Assembly (NCBI GenBank): GCA_943737045.1
Contig: CALSFV010000098.1
Location: 1 to 64,000, forward strand
Direction: 5' to 3'
Length of the DNA: 64,000 bases
Source: Parapristionchus giblindavisi
Taxonomy: Eukaryota > Nematoda > Chromadorea > Rhabditida > Diplogasteridae
The position numbers and the translations under genes are program-made. The notes beneath the pieces are model-generated. The model did no database searches. It was not told where the DNA came from and saw only the letters and a list, made by a program, of their open reading frames with translations. Below are positions 24,230 through 37,375 of the stretch, in pieces. Every line of letters begins with the position of its first letter. The first letter of the stretch is position 1.

Positions 24230-27200
24230 CTATACCTTGCCTCCATTACTCGATAGAGCTAATCTAGACCATTGAACATCAAATGGATCAATACATTGAG
24301 GATTAGATACTGTATGAGATGATGAAGGAATATATGATGATGATGATGAAGTATGAGGGAAAGATGAAGGAACGAATGGTTCATCAGGAGAGAATACTGT
24401 AGGGAATGGAGATTTGCGTATTGTTCCATTACTTCCATTTGATGTTATCCATGATGGATTGATATTCTCCTTAATACAAATATATTACTACGATCATTGA
24501 TGAATAGAATTAAAATACAAACTTCTTGTCTTTCAAATAATCGTTCTCCAACAGTTCTATCAGGTGAGGCTAATATAGAAGGAGGAGGAAGAGGAGGAGG
24601 AGGATGAGATGGAGGAGGTACCATACTTCCATCTGACAATGCACGATATATTACATCTAATCAATTACGGATATATGAGAAACAAAATTTCATACATGTC
24701 CATTCAAATAAATGGAAAGAACTATGTATACTATAAGTAGTATAGATAAGAATGAACTTACTTAATGGACTATCACTATTGGATGATGTCATCATACGAG
24801 GACTCATTCCCTGTAATCAATCAATAATCAATAAAGATGAATATAATCATTGAGATTATGATAATAGAATAGAATAAATTGAATAAAGACTAATGAATAA
24901 TACCTGAGGAGTAGTAGAAGGAGGAGTATCATTAATAGATAAACTTTGTTGTAATGTAGATGATAACCATTCATCTGCTTTAGATCGAGATGATGAAGGA
25001 GGAGATGAATGAGCTGACCTATATGGGAGATCATCCATCCATCATATTCATAGATATAATAACTAACCATAATGTATTGACTGATACATCGTTAGATGGA
25101 GTGAATCCAGTTGATACAAGTTGTATTCCATTAGAAGGAGTAGATGAACTACCTCCTCCTCCCCATGCAACTATTGGAGTAGGAGAAGATATTGGATGAG
25201 TTGCAGCTATCTAGATATCATTCAAATATAGAATACATCATATTCAATTCATATACCTGTGGTTGTTGTTGTGGTACAAGTGAGGCTAATTCAGGTAGAA
25301 GTAGACCACTTTCATCTCCTTCTGTTATCGTTTCTTCCATTATACATGATGATTGAGTTGCATATGGCTGAAGAAATGAATAATTAGTACAATAGACAAC
25401 AATCATATAAAATGAATCATTTGAAACAAGTATTACTACAATCCACCCATACAAACTTACCCTGCTCACACCAAATTCCCATATATTATCTTCAAACAAT
25501 TCATTATCAATATAATCCATATGTTGGTATTGTCTCATTCTATAGTTATAATGAAGTAAGGATACTTTTCGTCTTGCCCTTCTTACAGTATCTATATGAG
25601 ATGATACTGTATCATCTATACGGTACAATAATCGATTTGGTGACTCATATCGATTGGAAGAAGGATGACGATCGATAGAAGGAAATGATGGATAATTATG
25701 ATTATGATTCCTTCTTCGAAGACGAGTTGATAGTTTAGCTAATGTATACTCCATACTAGATAGTTAGACTAAGGGGGGAGGATTCATATGAGAGTGAATA
25801 GAAATGAACTGATGAATAGTGATAGACTATGAAGAAGAAGAAGAGAATATAGAGGAATGATCAATTCATCTACATAATCTATATATTCAATCCATTCTAG
25901 TCAACTCATCATTTCTTCATCTATCAACTACTCGCGTATACACAATATAGTAATATAAAGTACCTTCTCATAATTTCTAAGTGAGAATTGTCGTTTGAAC
26001 TGCTGATTGGTTGCGTCATTGGCAGGAGCCCGTAGTGAACCCTGTAATAGATTCATTCGTATATATGAAATAGACTATAAAATATAAAGAAACGAATAAA
26101 AGTAGTCCTTTCTCTAAACAATCTTTAGTTCTTCTCCATCGTAAACCATAGTATACTAACTAAGATGAATAAAATATCTAATATGAATAATTGAAATGAT
26201 AATATATCTAACTTGTCTCTCAAATAGTGATGGATTAGATGAAGGACGAGGTTTAGCTATTGATGGAGGAGGTAGTTTAGATGTATTCAATGATGATGGA
26301 CGACCATTTGGAGATAGAGGAACTATTGATCCCTGATAATATTATTGATTAGATATACAAGATATAGGAACAACAATCAACATCTAACTATATCAACATA
26401 TCTGATATTAATCATGTATGGATGAATGAATATAACCTGTGGATCTCTTAGTCGTTCTTCAATTGGTTGACGTCGGAATGATGAATATGCTGCATTTGTA
26501 CGGTCCATTCCACTTAATAGATAATACTTATTGGTTTATACGAACTACTTATGAGAAACTAAGGAATTAATGTGGTGTTAAAATCTTGTAAAAGTAGATG
26601 GAAAAGTGAAACGTAGTGTTAATTTTGTGCTTGTAAAAGTAGTTGGAAAAGTAGCACAAAATTGACAAACTTTTACAATACTTTTCCTTTACGCGAGTGT
26701 TGGATTGCTACTTTTCCAACTACTTTTACAATCACAAAATTAACACTACTTTTCACTTTTCCATCTACTTTTACAGGATTTTAACACCGCATGAATCTGA
26801 TCAAAGATATACTCAAGTGTACTTTGCAATATATCGATTATACTCATAACTACTCAATGAAAAGTAAAAAGAGTAAACAAACTTTATAGAACTAGGTACA
26901 CTTCCCGTAGCTGTATCCCAATTTGGATTCAACGCCTACAATACAATCAATCAATAATGATTAATCAATAAAATGTAAATACCTTCTCAGCCGATACAGT
27001 ATTATCTTCATCTCTTTTCTTCTTCTTCTCAAGACATACAGCAAATGCACATCCAACAGCATGAGATAGACGTTCACCCTGAGAGATCATTGTATAGTCA
27101 GAGATTCAATCAATAAATATCGATTACATCATACAGTACTACTATTCAAATATGAATTATAAAATAGATGAAAATATAAATGATTACAGATTCATGAAGG

Positions 27201-29912
27201 GATAAGAATCCATGACACATCCATCTTCTACTACTTCCTTCTCTACAAATATACGCAAATCCACGAGAATTGTTCCTATCTGGAGCACAGAATGATACCT
27301 ACAATCAATGTCATATTCATTCATTCATTCATTCATATTATATATGTATAATAATAGTTTATTCTCACTATCTGGGAATCTATCACAAACGTGTTCAATT
27401 CAATACAGTTTTGGATTTCAAATCAATTCATCTAATTTTCTTTTACAATTTGTTGTCATGATATAAATTCTTCAAGACATTTTCCTTTGTGATTCATGAC
27501 ATTAATCACTCATCACTTCATTTCTATTCGCAACTATTCGTTCTCTTATCAGTATAATCATTCAATGACAGATAGTTTGTAATCATCAACTGTCAACTTT
27601 TTAATAAACCCCAAGCAATCAATCAATCGATAATAGTAACCTTTTCAATGGTTTGATCTACAATTAATCCTCGATGATTTTGTTGATCAACTAATCGTAA
27701 TCCATCTCCTGATACATGAAGAACTGCCTTGATTGGAGTCTTGTTTTGAGCCTATAAAGATAGATAGATGATAGATAGAGATAGAGATAACATGATAGAG
27801 ATGATGAGTCTATGTTCTATTAATACTTCATATCTTATACTAATCCATGGAATCTCGAATAACAAGGCAGCTTTCATTGATGTGATAGAATGAAATTGAT
27901 TAAGAAGAAGGAATAATAACTATATAGATAAAATATACCTTTAACATCTTCAATGCTCCTTCACATACTTGCATTCCTCGACTCTCGAATACTTCAACTG
28001 ATCCAAGATACTGTAATAGATCAAAGATCAATCAATAATCATATGAATATGGTATAACCTTGACTTGAAATGTACATAATCCAGCTCTAACAGCTCCTTC
28101 ATCAGGATGCCATGCATCAGGACCTCCAGTAGATGGATTAGTCCCTCCTCCATTTGGACCTCCATGTCTATCTTTATCTCGATCTATCTCTGATCTAACC
28201 AATTCATTCATTCCTTGCTCACGACGTCTATAATCATACTATCAAACAGAGATCAAAGATCAAAGATCAAACCTTCCGGGTAAACGAAGAGATTTACGAA
28301 TTCGATCCATTCCTCGAGTTAGAATACCCCTAAATAATAATCTATATTAAACTCATCCGATTTTCTTAAAGAAAAATACGACTAAAATAATTTAAAGGAT
28401 AGAATGGAGAAAATAAAGAAAGAGATGAAGAAAGTATAGAAGAAGACTTCAAGACAACTCCTTCTTCTTCTTCTTCTTTCATCCTCTAAACTTTTCAACT
28501 TATTTTCTTTCTCTTTACTTTCTTTCCTCTTTTCACTCCTCAATCCATAGACAACTTAATAGAAAAAAAAGATGGAAATGAAAGTAAAAGAACTATTAAT
28601 ATGAAGAAACGATATCTTCATTCATCTATATTCACTATACTTCTATTCTATTCTAAATCTATTTACTAATTCGACTATGCTTAAGACTAATCCAATTGAC
28701 TCACTAAATGGTAGAATACAAGAAAGAAAAGAAGACTGAGAGAGGAAGAGGGATAGATGGAAAGATGGATATATAAAGTAAATGGAGAGATGAAGAGAAT
28801 CAACTATTCCTCATTCATCTCATAGACATATATGATAAGTAATTGAATAGATGAGAAGAGTATGTTATAATGATATGAACTATAGGAAGAAATGATGAAG
28901 GAAGAGTTGATAAATGGATAAAGGAAGGAAGAGAAGATAAAGAAGTAGAAGAAGAAAAGAGAAGAATGAATGAACTGGAAGAAGAAGGGGAGGACATTGG
29001 AAGGATGATAGAACATTCAGATCAAATGGATAACGATACTATATTCTTATTCTTAATATAATTACATTAAAAAGACTAAAATAGATTCATTCTACTCTTA
29101 TTGTTCGGATATTTTAAGGATATGTATCAATGAAATGAAGAAGGAAAAGAGTGAGAACATGAATAAGAAATGTTGTAAAAGAAGATATTGTATGATTGAG
29201 CTAGTTAATATCCAATCTCAGTTGAACTAACCAATGTATAATAAGGTCTATCTACTATCATATCATATATTCAAATAAGAATCAAAGAATATAGAGAGTA
29301 AGGCTTCTATTATACATCCATAATAGACCGAATTATCTCCATTACTACCCTAGGGACAGTGAACATATTGAAATGCGTCAGCTCACAACTTTTGCGCAAG
29401 CCCCCAGGACAGATGGAGGACTCGTATTCATGAAGAAAGAGAGACATAGCAAGAAAGAGAGAATGAATGAGCGCATTTGTGGTGCAGTCGTCTCTTCTAT
29501 TGAATAGACGACTGATTGTTTCCAGTCCTTGACTGTTCTATTCTTATTTATCCATGCGGATATTTACATTGTTCATCTTTAATTAGTGTTTATTCCCTCT
29601 CTATTCTAGTAATGGAAATAACATACGGTTTATTAGTAGGAACAGTTGTAGTTGATGAAGCGAGAGCTAATACATCTTGAGCAGGAGGAGGTGGAGGTTG
29701 AGGAGATGACTAAATAGAATACTATGAATCAATAGTTAAGGATAACGTTTGAAGTGAAGAGTTAGTAAAAGAAGTTCAATCAAAGTCAAGGTATTGTTTA
29801 AACAGATGAAGATGAATCAGTAGAGGGAACGTACTGTTGACCCATTCTCAACGTTATTTCGACGTCTTCTTCTCGTTAATCGTTGAGAAATACTTCGAGC
29901 GAACCCAGGCAT
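24230..29912 (-). CDS. num-1: Numb, PTB-domain cell-fate adaptor
   Basis: Membrane-associated endocytic adaptor that antagonises Notch. PTB domain exons: 28228-28059 (ends [11 protein letters not shown]), 28010-27939 ([18 protein letters not shown]), 27751-27641 ([28 protein letters not shown]), 27298-27188 ([21 protein letters not shown]) and 27078-26983 ([20 protein letters not shown]). These match the Numb PTB closely. The C-terminal region is Ser/Pro-rich with [12 protein letters not shown], a KADEWL block like the Numb family's central W motif, [14 protein letters not shown] and CIDPFDVQW near the end; stop at 24232-24230. No NPF triplet, the usual EH-domain ligand, is seen; DPF, a typical AP2 ligand, is present. 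Two first-exon choices both join in phase 2 at 28228: 29912-29835 plus 29709-29627 ([17 protein letters not shown]...) or 28310-28273 ([12 protein letters not shown]). A third possible start at 25754 is listed separately. Confidence 0.93.
25461..25754 (-). CDS. num-1: Candidate alternative first exon of numb (PTB-less form)
   Basis: An open 98-codon block begins [15 protein letters not shown] and ends EFGVSR at a strong donor (GTAAGT). It joins in phase 0 to the numb exon starting at 25367 (PYATQSS). It cannot be spliced from the upstream numb exon ending at 25964 (NYEK): that exon ends in phase 0, while the only good acceptor puts this block in another frame with an immediate stop. The simplest reading is an internal start producing a Numb form with a basic, Arg-rich N-terminus and no PTB domain. 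A chance open frame is possible. Confidence 0.5.
26571..26793. mobile_element. Small inverted-repeat element in a numb intron
   Basis: Arms of about 85 bases with tips GTGGTGTTAAAATC and the complement of GATTTTAACACCGC. Both arms carry GTAAAAGTAGATGGAAAAGT and GTAAAAGTAGTTGGAAAAGT. A MITE-like fold-back. Confidence 0.85.
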
Positions 29913-29999
29913 CACCTGAAGAATTGAATGATAGCAGTGTATGATAGGAAACAAAAGGATACAGAAGACAACCATAACATGATAAATGAGTACACAGAA

Positions 30000-30941
30000 A
30001 GATAAGTGCATGAGTCAATTTGATTGAATAGAACCTTGCTCAATAACTACTTTCTACTTTCGATCTCATCATAGCAATACAAAGAATCGATTTGACATTA
30101 CCCGATCTTTGTGTATCAAAAAGTGCAGTGAGTGAGTACAGTTTTTCGAGTTTTCCTGTTCCAAATACCGTAATCTGACAGTGCCTTATCATGAACTAAC
30201 TTTATAATTGACTGTGGGATAATTTTAAAATGTTTTTCGCGTTGTATATTAGACTAACACAAATTAGTGAAATGGAATGAAGATGGAAAGATCGAATATA
30301 TAAATATGAGATGAAGAATGATGGGAATATTACAGCACGATACAAAGAGAGACTCTATCTATAAGCCCTCGATATTGAATGAAGGGCCGATAGAAAGAAA
30401 GAATGGTTGAATCATTCATTCTTATCAATCATCGTGATATCACATTTCCTGTCCCTTCTCAATAGCCATATCTTATCACTTCAATCACACCTTCTCTTAT
30501 ATTTTCTAACAGCTTCATCTTCATATATCTTAAGTAATGCTCATCATATAGATATTCATTATATAATCGATTCTAGATTCTCTCATATATCTTGGTGACG
30601 TGAGAGAAGAGAAGGCTTTCAGAATCCTTAGACTCTCTCAATATCCCATACTCTCTCATCATCTCTAACCATCTATTACTCTCTTCATTTATAATACTCT
30701 CTCAGTCATGGGTTCTCTTCTCTTTTCTAGGCATGAAGGGAAAGAGAGGAGTCCTTTCCTTCTCTCTCCTTATATTGATTCTTTCTCTTCTACAGAAGTA
30801 GAAGATGTCTCTTCATCCATTTACTTTGTATTTATGTTACATTATTTAACTTTATTCGTCCTTTATCCTCATCTTCATCATTACAATCTATCTATCTATC
30901 TATCTATTATTCCCTATATCATAATATCTTTATTAAGGCCA
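30000..30941. other. Intergenic between numb and 7B2 heads
   Basis: Divergent spacer with pyrimidine-rich stretches on the + strand (about 30,420-30,900). Open frames there are low-complexity. It should contain both promoters. Confidence 0.5.
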
Positions 30942-32679
30942 ATGCTTGGGGCTCTTCTTCTATGCCTCATAGGCGTTTCATACGCCCAACTGGATATGAG
31001 TGAGGTATTATTCCAATCGATAAATCATTATGTCATTTCAATTATTGATTATTTTAGAATGGAATATCTTTGAATGCCCCTATGGGAGATGATATCATAA
31101 GTGGTCTAATGGCTAGAGATTCAGAAGCACTTCCTGGACCTATTAAGTTTGGAACCAAATATATGACTGGAGGTATACGGTAGATTTATTGATTGATTAG
31201 ATTAATTAATCAATATTTTAGGAGCTGGAGAAGGAGACCAACAATTAACTGAAGATGGAGAATTTAAACATAGAGAACAAGTATGAATGAATAATGAATG
31301 ATAGATGTAATGAATATTGATTATAGGTAAAGACAGATAATGTACTTCCTGCATATTGTGAACCTCCTAATCCATGTCCTGTCGGATACACTGCTGTATG
31401 TATACTAATAGTTATATAGAAATATATTCATTTACTCTCTCACACGAAAGGTTTTTTTAATGAAAAAAGGGGATGTGTAATAGGAAAGATGTGGGTCTCA
31501 CAATGTAGATGTAGTAATCTTTTGTATTCGAAAAGTTATTTCATATATGAGATAGGTTTCTATAGAAATTGATATTTTACGACATTTGAAGAAGAAAAAG
31601 TTGTATCTATCATACATATATAACTTTTTTTTTCATTTCGAATATCAGTTTTGAATATTTTTTCAATGTATAACATGAGCAACAAAAATGATTTAATAGT
31701 ACAAGTTTTCCGAAATGTAGACAAAAATGACAAATTGTATGAATAATAAATTAATAATAGGAACAAGGATGTATGGAGGAATTTGAGAATTCAGCTGAAT
31801 TTTCTCGTGCATATCAAGCACAACAACACTGTATTTGTGATCAGGAACATATGTTCAAGTAAATCATTTACTTATCTAATCGATAAATTATTTACTTTAA
31901 CTTTGTTGTTTCTGAATTTCCCATAATTTTTCCGCTTTCCTTTTTTCCATTTAATTGTTTATTGATTTTAGCTGTGCTGAGAAGCAAGCCACTGATTCAG
32001 CTGATAATCTTCAGGTATTCATTCATTATTTCATAATAGTATTGTGAGTTTCACATACGGAATAAATGGGTACGAATATGCCAATGAGGGAGACCTCACT
32101 GTATATATCAACATCGATATAACATCAATTATGATCTTTCATTGATCGAGTAGTCGCATTTAGATCGATAATAAAAGATACCAATAACTCCATTGCTATG
32201 AGCTCTACTGTAGTGTATTGGTTTATCTTCCGACTACCACTCGAAAAAAAAACCCTACATTTTTTTCTATTTTTTGAAATATTTTTTCAAAGCTTTTGTT
32301 TTGGCCATATACGCCCTGAAATTGTGGGCCTAAGGGGTATGTTTTGAAACATTACAATAGATATGATTGAATTGTTGTTATAGAATATGCTTGATGAAGA
32401 TGAAGAAACTATGCATCAAGGAATGATTGCAAAGAAATTCCATGAGAAAAGAGCAGGAGAATCATTCGTAAGTTCTTCCCATTTTATGATCTATTGATTC
32501 ATATTATTGATTGATTGTAGATTCCTCGTAAAAAGAGATCGATTAACCCAAATCACCATGCACCCAATCCATATCTTCAGGTATACTGTAGATTATATTT
32601 ATGGTTACTCTAGATGTTCCTTTTTCAGGGAGAGCCTCTTCGATCGATGCAGAAGAAGGATGGTCGAAAGAGCTGGTAG
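30942..32679 (+). CDS. sbt-1: Neuroendocrine protein 7B2 (proprotein convertase 2 chaperone)
   Basis: Secretory chaperone and inhibitor of proprotein convertase 2 (EGL-3 in C. elegans), needed for neuropeptide processing. Nine phase-consistent exons. The signal peptide MLGALLLCLIGVSYA starts at 30942. Acidic/Gly-rich region with KYMTGGAGEGDQQLTEDGEF, then the family core LPAYCEPPNPCPVGY, EQGCMEEFENSAEFSRAY and CICDQEHMFNCAEKQ with its cysteines. An acidic segment DEDEETMHQGMIAKK precedes PRKKRS, a furin-type cleavage site. After it NPNHHAPNPYLQG is the conserved CT-peptide inhibitor segment, ending GRKSW and stop at 32677-32679. PPNPCP and NPYLQG make the call firm. Length about 215 residues, normal for the family. 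A cluster of TACCGTAAC words follows in the 3' flank. Confidence 0.95.
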
Positions 32680-33251
32680 ATCATTGATTGATTGATAGAA
32701 CCAATCAATAATCTGAAATGATCTCTTCACTTTATCTACATTCCTTCCTCTATACCCTATGGGTCATACAAATCTATCCTATCCGAGTGTATTCTACCAT
32801 CTCATACATACCGTAACCCATTCCATTCCTTCCCACTCGTACCGTAATACGCCTTGTACCGTAATCCATCTGTACCGTAACACATTCCGTACCATCTAGA
32901 TGTACCATACTCCTTCCTAATTACTGTATACAATTTAAAGAGAAGAGAAGGGAGTTTTACCATCATTGCATAAAACATTCACGTTAATAATATATTTATT
33001 ATATTTTTTTAAATATTTAATTTATTCTCAAATACACGAAAGATCACGGGGAAGAAAGAAATGGATAAAATACAATGATACGAATCGGGACGGAGAGATA
33101 GATAAATGAATAATATTGAACCCGGAATGAATATGGAACTAGAGATAATAATGTATAACAAAATAATGATTATAGACAAGGAAATTATCATTCAATCAAT
33201 AAATATTTAATGATAATTACTAATCGATAACTCAAATCAATAGTCTTATAT
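32680..33251. other. Convergent 3' flanks of 7B2 and the ground-like gene
   Basis: About 32,810-32,915 holds five or six copies of a TACCGTAA/CGTACC-type word. The remainder is AT-rich UTR-like DNA. Confidence 0.6.
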
Positions 33252-36200
33252 TTAGTTTTTATTCACAACCGAAGAAACTGATCGTTTCAAATTCTTCTTG
33301 AAAGGTTCTGAAATTTAATTGATTGAAATCATTGTCGATCAATAATATTAAAATGGAGATATAATTGATTTGATACTTTAATCTTACCAAATGGATTATT
33401 TGTTTGAGTATTTCCACAAACTGGACTGAATAAATAACAATTAACTCCTAATGAAGATGCTTGACAGAATTCATCTGTATGAGCTGAAATTCATCTTTTC
33501 ATAAAACTTCTTTATCATTACATAAAAATTTTTTTTACCCAAACAAAAAAATTTAAACAGTATTATGTCTCACCTATATATGAGAAGAATCCAGTACCAC
33601 AAATGGCATCAAAATATCTGAAATGATTAAATAAGTACATTGTGATATCAATATGATATGATATAGGACAGAGTATTTGAAATTTTCTGCAATTCTTGTA
33701 AAGCAAAAAATAGCAGAATCATTCTTCAATTTTTGCGGTGACCGGGAAGAGGGAAAAAAGTCGAGAAGAAAGGGAAGAATGATTTTGTCATTTTTTTCGC
33801 TTGACAAGAATTGCAGAAATTTTCAAATACTTCCTATATTAACCTTCCAGTTATTTCTTCAGCTGATTCTTGAACTGCTCTTTTAGATGCTTCTGCATCA
33901 TTCGCAACGATATTCTATAATTTATAACAATCAATTGATAACTTCAAACATTCACTTACTCTTTCAATTATTTCTCTTAATCTTTCACTGTTGCATTTAT
34001 CTTCATTTATCGGTTTAGATACCTGAATATTCAATTTGATCTTTGATCTTTGATCTTTAATCAAACCTCTTGTAATCGTTGTGGCGATTGATCACAATCA
34101 TCCCCATTCGTGCACTGAAATTATGATATTTTACCAATTGACCAATCAATAATATTTCTTACAGTAACTCCTCTCATAGCTACAATTGATTTCTCATCAA
34201 AATCAGGAGTATAATCATCATTATTAGAAGGTGGACTCAAAAGAGGAGGAAGAGTAGGAGGTTTTGACGTAACTTGAGCTCCAGTATAAGGATAGAAGTT
34301 AACTGGAGATGGAGTTGGCTAAAATGATCTTTGATCTTTATCTATCTTGAGATAAGTTAGACTTACGAATGTTATCATATTGTTTAGAGTAGGGAAAATA
34401 GTAAATTGATTAGGAGATGGAGTAGTTGGTACTGTATAATATGTATTGGGAGGTTGAGGAGGTGGAGAGAATGAATGAGAAGATGGGAGATATATTGTAT
34501 TTGAAGGTATTTGAGGTGGAGGAATATACGGAGGTCTAAAAATTATATGTATATTAATGTTAAATTTGATGGTCGTCCAATGTAAAATCAATCATGTCTG
34601 CCTTTCTGAAACTTTTTTTCGGTTTTATTTTTTTATGTAGTTATTGCTAGAAGTAACAATTGTGAGTGAATCAATCTGTGGCAGTTAACACATTCGACAT
34701 TCATTCTCATTATCACCTTCACAATGAAATCATATAGTTTTTGTAATAAACAATCAGGTATGGGGATTTCTTCTGTCGGTTCTCTTTCATCAATCTAATC
34801 ATTAGAGTTAGCATATGGGACCACCAATGTTAAGAGATTATAAGATGATGATAAAGGATACTTCCTTATGGACTATTCATTGATTCAATACATGTCACTC
34901 TATAACTCATCTCGCTAATAAACTATATCAAGTACGCTCGATAAATCTTGAATTTCATATGGATATCATCCCAATCATTGGTGATTGTGAGGCCATAGGG
35001 GCTACATTGCTCAACTTTTGAGTTTTCAAGTTTTCAAAACGGGAAAAAAACTCCTGTAAAACAAGTGCATAACTTTGGGGAAAAAACGAGAATATGTAAA
35101 AGTATGGAAATTCTTCCTTTCACATATATCGTTTATGTACTTGGTTTCGTCATTTCTGACCAATCTATTCCTCCAAAAAGGTCGCTCCCCTATATACACA
35201 ACAAATCAATATAATCAAAGTTCAATCAATATTTTGTACAGTACTCACACAACAGATTGTGGTTGATTTGAAAATCGATATCTAGTTCTTTCCATTCCAA
35301 ACATTGGAGTTATCTGAATAGATACAGTCATCTAGGTTTTCAGGATCTTTTCAGAATATGTAAAATAATTTTTAAAAAAGCAAAATTTGGAATATGCTAT
35401 TTCTGTATATCTAACCGTTCCACTAGGGTCTTCTCCATAAGTTTGTTGTTGTTGATCAATATAAGAATTGGATTGATCTCTTGATTTGAGTACTTGAATG
35501 TTCTTGTCTGTAACTAATGGAGTTACACTATTAAACATCAATATTTCATTGATTCCTGAAATGGGGACTAGACCCTCTATTCATTCCCTTGATTACATAA
35601 TATGAAGTAAGATGTAGTATCTATCTACTCTTGGTATTATTCATTGTAGCGGAAGAGATTCTTCCCTATTCTCTCATAGTCTATTCATTCATTCAATTCC
35701 CTCCTAACTGGTATAAGATTACTATTACTGTTTTGACCATTCGAGATGAACGAATGAATGGATATCCATAGAAACAAGATTTAGATGAAGAAAGCCGAGA
35801 CAATGAAAGAATAACATTATCCATTCAATCAATAGCTCATATCCAATCAATAATCTTTACCTGATGTATTATTATTCAATACTCTTGTAATTTTTATTGG
35901 TTGACTCTCCTCATTTTGTTTGAATGCCTGTTAAGGATAATTAATATTATAGAAATAATGAGAAAATAAAAATAAAATACTTTGTATAGTTTGTGTCTCC
36001 AGTTTCTAATAGTCTGCATTGTATCTTTATTCAAACTTTCTCCTCTTTTTCTCTTCTTTGGAGTTATTCTGAAAGTTCAGATAAAACAATGTTGGAAGAT
36101 GAAATAAACCTCTGATTAGTAGAAATCTTCGATGGAAGATCATTTACTTGTCGAGATAAAGCTCTACAAGGAATCATTCAATATGAATAAATAAAATTAA

Positions 36201-37375
36201 TTAATAAATAACCTATTATCTTCTTTTAATTGACGATTGTGGCCTGATGATTTCCATTCAGAAGTACTTCTATCGAAGGGAATTGGTAGATTATCTTAAC
36301 AAATCAATATTCTATCATATTAATTTAATTCATTTTCATACCAGGGACATGAGGTTGAGTATGAAGCATAGGAAGATGAGGAGTTGATATAAGTGTAGGA
36401 TGAATATTACCATCTAGAAATTTAAATATCAATCTCCATAAATATATTGATATTTACTTGGGGATGGAAGATGTGCATGAGGAATGAAAGGAACTGGAGT
36501 AGTCCACTACAATATTCATTTATTATTAATTGATTGATCTAATTATTGATCTATCATTGATCTACCTACCGAAAGCCAAGGATTAGGTGTTGGTTGTTGA
36601 AAGGGCTGATGAATCCATTGATTATTATTCCATTGTGGTTGGGGTTGCGCGTTATTCCATGTTCCTACAATTGAATTCTTTCCAATGATCTATTGATCAC
36701 TATCACCTTCAGGATTTGGATCATTCGATTCGGCTGATAATATTTCTAATGCTCCTGATTCGTCATTGAAATATTTATTCAGATTATCGAGCAATCTATT
36801 TTTCAGAAATCTGTAAGAAATGAAGATGAGAATGAGATGAATAGATATTATTGATTAGATTATGACGTCATCAATCGATACCTTGTAGGAGATGCATTTG
36901 TCTTTGATGAATGAATTTTAACTTCTTCATTTGAAGAATCAATTCCAGATGATATCGATCGAGTCTTCTTTGCTGATCTATTCAATAACTTCAATTTCAA
37001 TAAATTTCGATCATATCAATCAATAATCAATAAATAATCACTAAAAAATTAATCAATAATATGAATATAACCTAGTTGTATTCTCAATCGATTGACCATC
37101 TGTCGTATCTTCGGAGGAAACTGTTATAGATGGTCTAAATAAAGTAAATAGTAGTTTAATCCACAAAGATATTTTTAATGTTCAGCTAACGTCGTTTCAT
37201 AATTTCAAAAAATCATAATTTTATAAGAGAAAGATAAGTTGATATAAATCTTATTGCAATATAATATCATATACCGTATACTATTGATTATCTTCTGATC
37301 ATCAGTTTTGTATTGATTAGAAGGAGAAGAAGATGAAAGAGGAAATAATAATAGAAGTAATAGAAGAATTCTCAT
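33252..37375 (-). CDS. Ground-like domain secreted protein (GRL/GRD type)
   Basis: Secreted nematode-specific protein of the Hedgehog-related ground-like group. These are usually cuticle, glia or lining-associated; the exact role here is unknown. It starts at 37375 with [16 protein letters not shown], a signal peptide; a methionine at 37417 upstream is in frame but would bury it. A long low-complexity middle follows, rich in Ser, Asn, Gln and Pro (for example NAQPQPQWNNNQW; PPYIPPPQIPSN), with PKKRKRG. The C-terminal domain reads CNSERLREIIERNIVAND, EASKRAVQESAEEITG, YFDAICGTGFFSYIAHTD, FCQASSLGVNCYLFSPVC: four spaced cysteines and the FSYI motif of the ground-like domain. Ends VVNKN at a stop at 33254-33252. 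About twenty exons. The domain is a strong marker that the organism is a nematode. Confidence 0.88.
33661..33839. mobile_element. Small inverted-repeat element in a ground-like gene intron
   Basis: Terminal repeats AGTATTTGAAATTTTCTGCA and its near-complement, extending through ATTCTTGTNAAGC. About 180 bases, MITE-like, no coding content. Confidence 0.8.
34993..35193. mobile_element. Possible small DNA element in an intron of the ground-like gene
   Basis: Ends CCATAGGGGCTAC and GCTCCCCTATATA are imperfect inverted repeats. The interior has short T/A-rich unique sequence. Weaker than the other cases. Confidence 0.4.
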
